Assembly (NCBI RefSeq): GCF_011305535.1
Contig: NZ_CP049905.1
Span: 2,304,001-2,368,000 of the forward strand
Direction of reading: 5' to 3'
Length of the DNA: 64,000 nucleotides
DNA from: Diaphorobacter sp. HDW4B
Lineage (GTDB): Bacteria > Pseudomonadota > Gammaproteobacteria > Burkholderiales > Burkholderiaceae_C
The notes beneath the pieces were generated by a model, which was not told where the DNA came from, did not search any database, and worked only from the letters and a program-made list of their open reading frames with translations. Below, one piece after another: positions 17,549-24,678 of the stretch (position 1 is its first letter; each line of letters opens with the position of its first letter). The position numbers were made by a program, and so were the translations under genes.

Positions 17549-18232
17549 TCAACGCTGCAGGAAAGCCAGCGTGCGTTCGCGCGCCAGATTCGCCGCAGCC
17601 GCGTCGTAGTGCTCGCCGTTCGGACGCGCAAATGCGTGGTCGCAACCGGGGTAGACATGGGCGGGCATTTCGGCCTGCACGGCGGCGTTCTTCAGGATGA
17701 CTGCGCGCGCCTCGGCAGGTACAAAGCCGTCCTTCTCCGCGATGTGCAAGAGGCACGGTGCGGCGGCCACTTTCTCTGCGGGAATCAGGCCTTCCAGACC
17801 CACGCCGTAGTAGCTCACCGTCGCGTTGATCTTGGTGGACAGCGCCATCATCACCGCGAGTCGACCGCCCAGGCAGTAGCCCAGTGCGCCCACGAATTCG
17901 CCCTTGCCCTGCGCGACGAACCACTCGCGTGCGGCGTCCAGATCGCGCACGGCCTGCTCCTGGTCCATCGCCATCATCAGGTCGATACCCTGCTTGAATT
18001 CTTCGGGCTTGGTCGGGTCGAGCTGAATGCCGGGCTTGCTGCGCGCGAACAGGTCGGGCACCACCACGTCGAAGCCCTCGGCGGCCCACGCATTGGCTGC
18101 TGCCTGCATGGCGGGGTTGATGCCGAAGATTTCCTGGATCAGCACCAGCGGACGGCCTGCGCCCTTGGTGCTGGGCACGTACAGCGCGGGCATGGCGAAG
18201 CCGTCGGAAGTCTTGAGTGTGATGAAGTTCAT
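17549..18232 (-). CDS. Dienelactone hydrolase family protein
   Basis: A 227-residue alpha/beta hydrolase of the dienelactone hydrolase family. The catalytic cysteine nucleophile C120 is in GYCLGG, the acid D168 is in EKDGF and the histidine H199 is in GCDHAF. The supporting glutamate E34 of QEIFGI is also present. These enzymes open enol-lactones such as dienelactone to maleylacetate, although many act on other lactones or esters. Its operon partners (GntR regulator, SDR, TTT receptor) suggest degradation of a lactone or aromatic-derived acid rather than chlorocatechol, since no chlorocatechol genes are near. It lies 43 bases upstream of the SDR gene. Confidence 0.9.
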   Translation of the reverse strand: MNFITLKTSDGFAMPALYVPSTKGAGRPLVLIQEIFGINPAMQAAANAWAAEGFDVVVPDLFARSKPGIQLDPTKPEEFKQGIDLMMAMDQEQAVRDLDAAREWFVAQGKGEFVGALGYCLGGRLAVMMALSTKINATVSYYGVGLEGLIPAEKVAAAPCLLHIAEKDGFVPAEARAVILKNAAVQAEMPAHVYPGCDHAFARPNGEHYDAAAANLARERTLAFLQR

Positions 18233-18296
18233 GGAAGTGTCCTTTTCAAACGTTGGAGATGCACGCGCGCACGGCCTGTGGATCAGTCATCAGCCT

Positions 18297-19046
18297 CTAC
18301 GCCGTACTGCGCTTGCTTTGAAGTTCAATGGAAATCAGCGCCGGGTTGTGTACCGAGCGCACGTATTCGATCAGCGATCCGTCCTGCGCATACAGCCACG
18401 CCTGCACCTGCAGCGCCGCCGTGTTGACGGGCAGATCCAGCACCTGGGCGATGCGCTCGTCGAGCACGCAGGCGCTGATGCGGTGGCGAATCTCGTGCAC
18501 GCCGATGCCGTACAGGCGCTCGACGAACAGGTAGACAGCGTCGAACTCATTCTTGAGAAATGGCGTGACGCCTGCGTATTTGTTGTCCAGATAGACCTTG
18601 GTCCAGGTCGAATGGGCGGTCTGCCCCTGCAGGCGGCGCACGCCCTCGACGGCAAGCCAGTAACCCGTGGCGCTTTCGATGCCCGCCAGCCCATCATCGG
18701 GCACGCCTTCGAGCGTGGCGATGTCCAGCGCGCGCATGCTGGTCTGTCCGGCCAGTCGCAGCGTGCTCTCCAGACCATCCATCTGCTGCACGTAGCTGCT
18801 CGCCATCTCGCCTGCGATCACGCGGGTGCCGACCTTGCGCACGCGCTGGATCATGCCGCCCTTCTCGAGAATGTCGAGCGCCAGACGCAGCGTCACGCGG
18901 CTCACGCCCAACTGCCGCGCCAGATCCAGTTCCTTGGGCAGCACGGTGCCGACGGCGATCTTGCCCGATGCGATCTGCGCAATCAGGGTCTGGCTGACCT
19001 TGCGGTACAGCGGCTCGGCGACGGGTGATTCAGGCTTGGAGTTCAT
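18297..19046 (-). CDS. GntR-family regulator with UTRA domain
   Basis: A 249-residue GntR/HutC-type regulator. The winged helix is near the N-terminus (PLYRKVSQTLIAQIASGKIA, then LPKELDLARQLGVSRVTLRL) and the UTRA ligand domain fills the C-terminal half (LDNKYAGVTPFLKN, then VLDLPVNTAALQVQAWLYA). The ATG at 19046 is preferred over 19079: a palindrome at 19051-19061 sits between the two, as expected for an operator rather than coding DNA. It is the first gene of a minus-strand operon with dienelactone hydrolase, SDR and Bug genes and probably represses it in response to the pathway substrate. Confidence 0.87.
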   Translation of the reverse strand: MNSKPESPVAEPLYRKVSQTLIAQIASGKIAVGTVLPKELDLARQLGVSRVTLRLALDILEKGGMIQRVRKVGTRVIAGEMASSYVQQMDGLESTLRLAGQTSMRALDIATLEGVPDDGLAGIESATGYWLAVEGVRRLQGQTAHSTWTKVYLDNKYAGVTPFLKNEFDAVYLFVERLYGIGVHEIRHRISACVLDERIAQVLDLPVNTAALQVQAWLYAQDGSLIEYVRSVHNPALISIELQSKRSTA

Positions 19047-19050
19047 AAGG

Positions 19051-19061
19051 TTAAGACTTAA
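19051..19061. promoter_or_regulatory. Palindromic operator candidate for the GntR operon
   Basis: TTAAG-A-CTTAA is a perfect odd palindrome in an AT-rich stretch four bases upstream of the GntR start codon. The position suits autoregulation of the four-gene operon. Confidence 0.45.
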
Positions 19062-19125
19062 TATTTTAGATAGAACCATTTACCCAAATACTAGGGTTTT
19101 CATCTATACCTATGGGCACGGTTTC

Positions 19126-19920
19126 CTACAGTTCCTGAAAAAACTGGCTCGGCGTCTGCCCGAATTGCTTGCGGAACATGGTGGCGAAGGCGCTCGGACT
19201 CTCGTAGCCGAGCGCGAGCGCCACGTCGATCACCTTCTGCCCGGTGGCCAGCAGCTCCAGCGCATGCAGCAGCCGCGCTTGCTGCCGCCACTGGCCAAAG
19301 GTCATGCCGGTCTCCTTGGTGAACAGGCGCTGGATCGTCTTCACGTCGATGGCCAGGCGCTCGGCCCAATCGGCCATGGTGGACGAGTCATCGAGCCGCC
19401 GCTGCAAGTGCTCGCAGATCTGCGCGAGCCGCACATCGCTCGGCATGTGCAGGTGCAGCGGCAGCACCGGCAGCGCGCGCAGCTCGTCCAGAATCAGCCG
19501 CATGAGCCGCCCGTCGCGCGTGTTGTGCTGATAGGGCTGCTGCACATCCTGCGCCGCGCGGATCAACTCGCGCAGCAGCGGCGAGATGCCGACCGCCTGC
19601 GTCGCATCGAGCAGCTTCGGCCCCGCGTCGGGCCGCACCAGCAGGCTGCGCATGTGCACCTCGCCCACGCAGCGGATCTCGTGCAGCACGCCCGACAGCA
19701 CCCAGATGGCACGCGTGGGCGGCACCACCCATTGGCCGCCCTCGGTCTTCACCACCATCACGCCGCGCACGGCATAGATGAGCTGGTGCTTGTTGTGCGC
19801 GTGCGGCGCGATGTACCAGCCCGCCGGGTAATCGGTGGCGCGGCAGTTGATGGGCGCGGACAGGGCTTCGATCTCCTTCAGAGACTCCGGCAAAGGCTTG
19901 GGCTGGTGAATGGTGTTCAT
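19126..19920 (-). CDS. AraC-family transcriptional regulator with cupin sensor domain
   Basis: A 264-residue protein. The N-terminal AraC-type cupin domain (YPAGWYIAPHAHNKHQLIYA) spans about residues 20-100. The C-terminal double helix-turn-helix (about 165-260) shows DSSTMADWAERLAIDVKTIQ and the closing signature VIDVALALGYESPSAFATMF followed by RKQFGQTPSQFF. The ATG at 19920 has an AAGGAC ribosome binding site. It is divergent from an Fsr-like MFS transporter gene starting 100 bases away and is its likely regulator. This HAHxxHQ cupin subgroup is typical of exporter regulators. Confidence 0.9.
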   Translation of the reverse strand: MNTIHQPKPLPESLKEIEALSAPINCRATDYPAGWYIAPHAHNKHQLIYAVRGVMVVKTEGGQWVVPPTRAIWVLSGVLHEIRCVGEVHMRSLLVRPDAGPKLLDATQAVGISPLLRELIRAAQDVQQPYQHNTRDGRLMRLILDELRALPVLPLHLHMPSDVRLAQICEHLQRRLDDSSTMADWAERLAIDVKTIQRLFTKETGMTFGQWRQQARLLHALELLATGQKVIDVALALGYESPSAFATMFRKQFGQTPSQFFQEL

Positions 19921-20020
19921 GTCCTTTTTGCGAAGGTTGATGGCTGATTGGCGCGAGACAGGCGCTCCAGTATCGCCGAACATCCACCCATCGCATTCCG
20001 TCTTCGCCATTCCAAAAAAC

Positions 20021-21268
20021 ATGACAACGACCTCCTCCGAAGCCACCCTGAGCGCGGGCTCCAGCACCACCGCGCCTCAGCCCACAGCGCCAAAGGCCAA
20101 ACCCGCGTTCGGCGTGCTCGCCTCGATCAGCGGCGCGCACATGGTCAACGACATGATGCAGTCGCTGATCCTTGCGATGTACCCCATTCTCAAGGGCGAG
20201 TTCTCGCTGTCGTTCATGCAGATCGGCCTGATCACGCTGACCTACCAGCTCACCGCGTCGCTGCTGCAGCCGCTTGTGGGCCTGTTCACCGACAAGAAAC
20301 CGCTGCCTTATTCGCTGCCCTTCGGCATGACCTCCACGCTGATCGGCCTGATCCTGCTGGCCTTTGCCCCGAGCTTTGGCATGGTGCTGCTGGCCGCCGC
20401 CTTCGTCGGCGTCGGCTCGTCGATCTTCCATCCCGAATCGTCGCGCATCGCGCGCCTCGCGTCGGGCGGGCAGCACGGTCTCGCGCAGTCGGTGTTTCAG
20501 GTAGGCGGCAATGCAGGCACGGCGATTGGCCCGCTGCTGGCGGCGCTCGTCATCGTGCCGTTCGGTCAACGCAGCGTGGCCTGGTTTGCGCTCGCCGCAC
20601 TGGCGGGCATCTTCGTGCTCACCAAGGTCAGCCGCTGGTACGCGACGCACCACATCGCCAACGCCGCGCGCAAGACGGCTCAAGCGGTGGCTGCGCCCTA
20701 CCCACGCAACGTGGTACTCGGCGCCATCGCCGTGCTGCTGGTGCTGATCTTCTCCAAGTACTTCTACATCGCGGGCCTGAGCAGCTTCTACACCTTCTAC
20801 CTGATCGAGAAATTCGGCCTCTCGGTGCAAAGCGCGCAGATGCACCTGTTCTACTTCCTGTTCGCCTCGGCCGTGGGCACCGTGCTCGGCGGCCCCGTCG
20901 GCGACCGCATCGGCCGCAAGCCCGTCATCTGGGCATCCATCCTCGGCGTCGCACCCTTTGCACTGATGCTGCCGCACGCCGACCTGTTCTGGACAACCGC
21001 CTTCACCATCATCATCGGCCTCGTGCTCTCGTCCGCGTTCTCCGCGATTCTGGTCTACGCACAGGAACTCATGCCCGGCAAGGTCGGCATGGTGTCAGGC
21101 CTGTTCTTTGGATTCGCCTTCGGCATGGGCGGCCTCGGCGCAGCCGTGCTGGGCATTCTGGCCGACCGAACGAGCATCGACTTCGTGTACCACGCGATTG
21201 CGTACTTGCCGCTGCTCGGTGTGGTGACGATCTTGCTGCCCAGAAGTCCGAAGAAAAAGACGACTTGA
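20021..21268 (+). CDS. MFS transporter, fosmidomycin-resistance (Fsr)-like
   Basis: A 415-residue 12-helix MFS exporter close to E. coli Fsr in length and in motifs. These include SGAHMVNDMMQSLILAMYPI at the first helix, GVGSSIFHPESSRIARLASG, and GGPVGDRIGRKPVIWASIL for the second half. An N-terminal tail of about 30 Thr/Ser/Ala-rich residues precedes helix 1. The ATG at 20021 was chosen because in-frame upstream codons overlap the divergent AraC gene and are not Fsr-like. It is presumed to export a toxic compound under AraC control. The drug specificity is not deducible. Confidence 0.88.
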   Translation: MTTTSSEATLSAGSSTTAPQPTAPKAKPAFGVLASISGAHMVNDMMQSLILAMYPILKGEFSLSFMQIGLITLTYQLTASLLQPLVGLFTDKKPLPYSLPFGMTSTLIGLILLAFAPSFGMVLLAAAFVGVGSSIFHPESSRIARLASGGQHGLAQSVFQVGGNAGTAIGPLLAALVIVPFGQRSVAWFALAALAGIFVLTKVSRWYATHHIANAARKTAQAVAAPYPRNVVLGAIAVLLVLIFSKYFYIAGLSSFYTFYLIEKFGLSVQSAQMHLFYFLFASAVGTVLGGPVGDRIGRKPVIWASILGVAPFALMLPHADLFWTTAFTIIIGLVLSSAFSAILVYAQELMPGKVGMVSGLFFGFAFGMGGLGAAVLGILADRTSIDFVYHAIAYLPLLGVVTILLPRSPKKKTT

Positions 21269-21347
21269 ATTCGGATCTGGATCTGGAGCCCGGTTTTCCA
21301 ACAGCGCCCTTCGCAGCACGCAGATCACTGGAATCACCCACCCCAAT

Positions 21348-21442
21348 GGTGAGATGAGGCCTCAGGCTAGGCGCGAAGCCGCAGACAGTACTTTGGTACG
21401 GCAAGGCTTCTGCAACGACGCATGAGGCCTCATATCGCCACC
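21348..21442 (+). repeat. Structured repeat family 1, copy 2 (candidate ncRNA)
   Basis: This has the same architecture as copy 1 with different paired bases: outer GGTG/CACC and ATGAGGCCTCA/TGAGGCCTCAT, middle GAAGCC/GGCTTC, apical GTAC-TTTG-GTAC. Unpaired GCAGACA and GGCAA are retained. Similarity to copy 1 begins upstream near 21315 and includes a GAATCAC box. It lies 3' of the Fsr-like gene, in the same orientation, inside a convergent intergenic gap. Confidence 0.8.
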
Positions 21443-21473
21443 TCCGCACGACAAGCGAACAAAGCCAAAAGCA

Positions 21474-22124
21474 TCAGCAGCAGACCGAAACCACCTGCGC
21501 GGGCTGCTTGCTCAAGCTGACGTATACGTGACCGACGCCGCTGTCGAAATACGCGGCTTCGTGCTTGCCGAGTTCGACGCTCTCACCGTTCTCGAACACC
21601 ACGCGCACGCGGCCCGAGAGCACCATCACGAACTCCTGGCCCGGATGGCGAATGGTCTCTGAAAAATCGCCCGGCTCGCGCGCATTGATCATCGCGACCA
21701 GAGGCTGCATCTTCTTGCCGGGGAAGGCCCCGCACAGCACGCTGTATTCGTACTGATCGGTCTCGTAGCGCTGCACGTCCTCGAAACGGTCCTTCACGAC
21801 CGTGGGCTGCTCGGCAGCCGGTTCTGCCGACGCCTGGCCCGCCATGAAGAGACGCGTCATGTCGATATCCAGCGCGGTGCCGAGCTGCAGCACCTTTTCG
21901 TAGCTGAGCGCAATCTGCCCGCGCTCGGCCTTGGAGATGGTGGACACCGCCAGGCCGCTGGCAGCTGCCACCTGCTGCAAAGTGAGCCCGCGCTCCTTGC
22001 GGGCCTTGCGGATCTTCAGCCCCACCTCGTGTTTTCCGGCGAGCGCGGCATCGGCGGTACGAGCCCCGGGGAGCACTTCTGCGAGTACTTTGTTGGCGGT
22101 GGATTTCTGGGTGGAGCGATTCAT
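21474..22124 (-). CDS. XRE-family regulator with C-terminal cupin domain
   Basis: A 216-residue regulator. The helix-turn-helix is at about residues 33-92 (VGLKIRKARKERGLTLQQVA, then SGLAVSTISKAERGQIALSY). A C-terminal cupin follows at about 120-210 (FSETIRHPGQEFVMVLSGRV, then HEAAYFDSGVGHVYVS). This is the PuuR/SutR-like architecture that regulates amine or amino-acid metabolism. It is the third gene after an FAD oxidoreductase and a YkvI transporter on the same strand and is a plausible ligand of the inverted repeat at 24528-24563. The N-terminal 30 residues are a basic, alanine-rich extension. Confidence 0.9.
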   Translation of the reverse strand: MNRSTQKSTANKVLAEVLPGARTADAALAGKHEVGLKIRKARKERGLTLQQVAAASGLAVSTISKAERGQIALSYEKVLQLGTALDIDMTRLFMAGQASAEPAAEQPTVVKDRFEDVQRYETDQYEYSVLCGAFPGKKMQPLVAMINAREPGDFSETIRHPGQEFVMVLSGRVRVVFENGESVELGKHEAAYFDSGVGHVYVSLSKQPAQVVSVCC

Positions 22125-22161
22125 CCGCGCATTTTATGGGTGCCGCTTTTGCCGCGTGCTT

Positions 22162-23247
22162 TCAGCGCACGCGATTCAGCGTGTCCTGCGAGCGATTGCG
22201 CGACATGCGAATCCAGCCGACCAGACCCAGCGCCATCAGCACAAAACCGATGTAGCCGTAGATCGGATACACCAGCCCCACCAGCTTGATGAAGCCCACG
22301 AAGCTGCCTGCCAGCGCGACCACGCCCGCCACAGCGGTGCCGATGCGGAACTGGCGTGTGCCTGCGGGCACGATGCGCGCCATGAAGGCGTAGAGCATGC
22401 CGACAGCGGTGTTCAGAATCATGCCGAAGATCACCAGCGACATGAGGTGACCCAGCCATGGCGAGATCTGCGTGGCGATCGACAGCATGGGCATCGACAG
22501 ACCGCCGATGGTGTCCATGCGCAGGTACATGGCCGCTGCGATCAACAGCATCAGCACGCTGAGCAGCAGACCACCCATGATGCCGCCCCACAGCGCCACC
22601 TTGCGCGAGCTGGCCTGGCCGCCCATGATGACCAGAAACGGCATGCCCGCCACGGTGTTGTACGACACATAAAGCAGCGCGGCCACGAGCCACTGGCTGG
22701 CGCCCTTGGGCTGCGTTTCTGCGGCCACCTGCAGAGCGGCGTAGTCGGGATGCGGCGTCATCAGCACATAGCCCGCGACGACGATGGTCATGAACATCAG
22801 GAACGGCGTGACCGCGCCGATGAACGAGATGACGCTCGCCACATCAAGGCACACGATGAGCACCGTGGCGATGGTCGCGATCACGCTGCCCCACACCTCG
22901 GGAACGCCCAGCCACTGATTGAGCAGCGAGCCCGCGCCCGCCAGCATCACCACGGTGATGGCGAACAGGAAGAAGGTGATCAGCACATCGAACACCAGGC
23001 CCAGATGCTTGCCCAGCATGGCGTTGACGACTTCCTTGTGCGAGTTGGCAAGCAGGCGCTGGCCCATGGTCGAGAACGCCATCGACAGCAGCACGAACAC
23101 GATGCCCGCCACCACGCAGCCCACCAGCCCCATGGCTCCGAAACTTGCGAAGAACTGCAGGATCTCCTGCCCCGAGGCGAAGCCCGCCCCCACGATCACA
23201 CCGACGAACGCGCCGGCTATCTTGCTGACTTCCTTGAATGAACTCAT
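22162..23247 (-). CDS. YkvI-family membrane transporter (COG3949)
   Basis: A 361-residue inner-membrane protein with about 10 hydrophobic helices. It begins IAGAFVGVIVGAGFASGQEI and continues through VVAGIVFVLLSMAFSTMGQR, which is the YkvI/COG3949 pattern distantly related to LeuT-fold amino-acid transporters. Transport of an amine or amino acid is suggested by its position between an FAD-dependent amine/amino-acid oxidase and an XRE-cupin regulator on the same strand, but no substrate is established for the family as far as I know. The gap to the oxidoreductase is 121 bases and includes a small GC-rich inverted repeat around 23330. Confidence 0.83.
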   Translation of the reverse strand: MSSFKEVSKIAGAFVGVIVGAGFASGQEILQFFASFGAMGLVGCVVAGIVFVLLSMAFSTMGQRLLANSHKEVVNAMLGKHLGLVFDVLITFFLFAITVVMLAGAGSLLNQWLGVPEVWGSVIATIATVLIVCLDVASVISFIGAVTPFLMFMTIVVAGYVLMTPHPDYAALQVAAETQPKGASQWLVAALLYVSYNTVAGMPFLVIMGGQASSRKVALWGGIMGGLLLSVLMLLIAAAMYLRMDTIGGLSMPMLSIATQISPWLGHLMSLVIFGMILNTAVGMLYAFMARIVPAGTRQFRIGTAVAGVVALAGSFVGFIKLVGLVYPIYGYIGFVLMALGLVGWIRMSRNRSQDTLNRVR

Positions 23248-23368
23248 GTCTCTAGTCTCTCTCTTCTGGATGGTTGGATTGATTTGAATATGGAAAAGTC
23301 CGGGCAGACCTCGGCCTACCCTCCCCGCGTTTGGAGAGGGGTGGTGCCGAAGACGTTGGATCAGAGGA

Positions 23369-24511
23369 TCAGTTGAAACGCGCAGGACTCAGCTTGGCTG
23401 CATCAACGCCATGCTCCGTCACCGACTCAGGCAACGTTTCACGCAACAGCAGCGCACAAGCTGTGGCCGATGCGCCAGCAGCGGTCTGAATGCCATAACC
23501 GCCTTGTCCCGCAAGCCAGAAGAAGCCTTCCACCTTGGGGTCCCAGCCGATCACGAAATCGCCATCGGGTGCGAAGCTGCGCAGCCCTGCCCACACATGG
23601 TTGGGGCGGCGAATGCGCAGACTGGTCAGCTCTTCGATCGCGTGGATGCCCATCGCCACGTCCAACTCTTCAGCTACCACGTCGTGCGCGGGAACCGGGT
23701 CTGCATTGGCGGGCGAGCCGAGCAACTGGCCTGCATCGGGCTTGAAATAGAAGCTCTCGTCCACGCCGATGACCACGGGCCATGCGTGCGCGTCCACGCC
23801 TTCTGGCGGGTTGAACGTGAAGGCCGTGCGGCGCTTGGGTTGGATGTTGAGCGGCTTGGCTCCGCACACTTGCGCAACGGCATCGACCCACGCGCCGGAT
23901 GCGTTGACCACGGCACGCGCCTTCACCACATCACCACCGGGCAAGCTGAGCGACCACACGCCCGTTGCCGCATCGCGCTCGGCCTTGAGCAGCTCGGCGT
24001 TGCAGCGCAGCGTGGCGCCCTTCTCGCGCATGCCGCGCAGAAAGCCCTGATGCAGTTCGGCCACGTCGATGTCGGTGGCGGCCTTGTCGTGCACCGCGCC
24101 GATGAGCTTGGCTTCATCAAGCACCGGCACCATTTCCTTGGCGCGCGCGGCGGAGATCATCTCGGCTTCGAGGCCGTCTTTCAGATACATCGCCAGCGCG
24201 TCGTCGAGCAACTGCTGCTGACCATGCTGGCCCACATACAGCACATCGCGCGCAGGCAGCAGCTCGTTGGTGCAGAAGCCTTCGGGCGGATTCGTGTAGA
24301 AGCCACGGCTGGCGCGGGTCAGCGCGCGGATCTGGTCCGTGCCGTAGCTCTCCATGAACATCGCGGCGGAGCGACCGGTGGAGTGGTAGCCGGGTTGCGA
24401 TTCGCGCTCCAGCACGATCACGCAAGCCCCCTTTTGCGCGAGACGGTAGGCCACGGAAGCCCCCGCCATGCCCGCGCCGATCACGGCAAAGTCGAGCACG
24501 TTGTCAGTCAT
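23369..24511 (-). CDS. FAD-dependent amine/amino-acid oxidoreductase (DAO family)
   Basis: A 380-residue flavoprotein. The N-terminal Rossmann motif IGAGMAGASVAYRLAQKG is followed by VIVLERESQPGYHSTGRSAA, the FAD-ribose and flavin region. The DAO-family C-terminus reads GDFVIGWDPKVEGFFWLAGQ with GYGIQTAAGAS. It resembles D-amino-acid dehydrogenase and glycine/sarcosine oxidase relatives that deaminate small amines. The ATG at 24511 is used rather than 24706 because the Rossmann fold begins there and the upstream bases form an inverted repeat. It heads a minus-strand group with the YkvI transporter and XRE-cupin regulator. The substrate is not deducible. Confidence 0.88.
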   Translation of the reverse strand: MTDNVLDFAVIGAGMAGASVAYRLAQKGACVIVLERESQPGYHSTGRSAAMFMESYGTDQIRALTRASRGFYTNPPEGFCTNELLPARDVLYVGQHGQQQLLDDALAMYLKDGLEAEMISAARAKEMVPVLDEAKLIGAVHDKAATDIDVAELHQGFLRGMREKGATLRCNAELLKAERDAATGVWSLSLPGGDVVKARAVVNASGAWVDAVAQVCGAKPLNIQPKRRTAFTFNPPEGVDAHAWPVVIGVDESFYFKPDAGQLLGSPANADPVPAHDVVAEELDVAMGIHAIEELTSLRIRRPNHVWAGLRSFAPDGDFVIGWDPKVEGFFWLAGQGGYGIQTAAGASATACALLLRETLPESVTEHGVDAAKLSPARFN

Positions 24512-24527
24512 AGCAGTCCATTTTGAA

Positions 24528-24563
24528 AATTTTCCAATGAGAAAATTATCGCATTGGAAAATT
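24528..24563. promoter_or_regulatory. Perfect 12-bp inverted repeat between FAD oxidoreductase and S9 peptidase
   Basis: AATTTTCCAATG (24528-24539) and CATTGGAAAATT (24552-24563) are perfect inverted copies 12 bases apart, starting 17 bases upstream of the oxidoreductase ATG. The arms resemble paired half-sites on successive helical turns, as bound by dimeric helix-turn-helix repressors. The XRE-cupin protein of the same group is the likely ligand (inference). Confidence 0.7.
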
Positions 24564-24678
24564 CTTGACGGCATCGTGGTTTTCCACCATTCGCTGTCCG
24601 GTACTTGAAAAGGGGGCTCCGAGGGCTCAGTTAAGCTGTTTGAAGCGGGCAGTTTCCGCCCGACAAGGACCGACCCAA

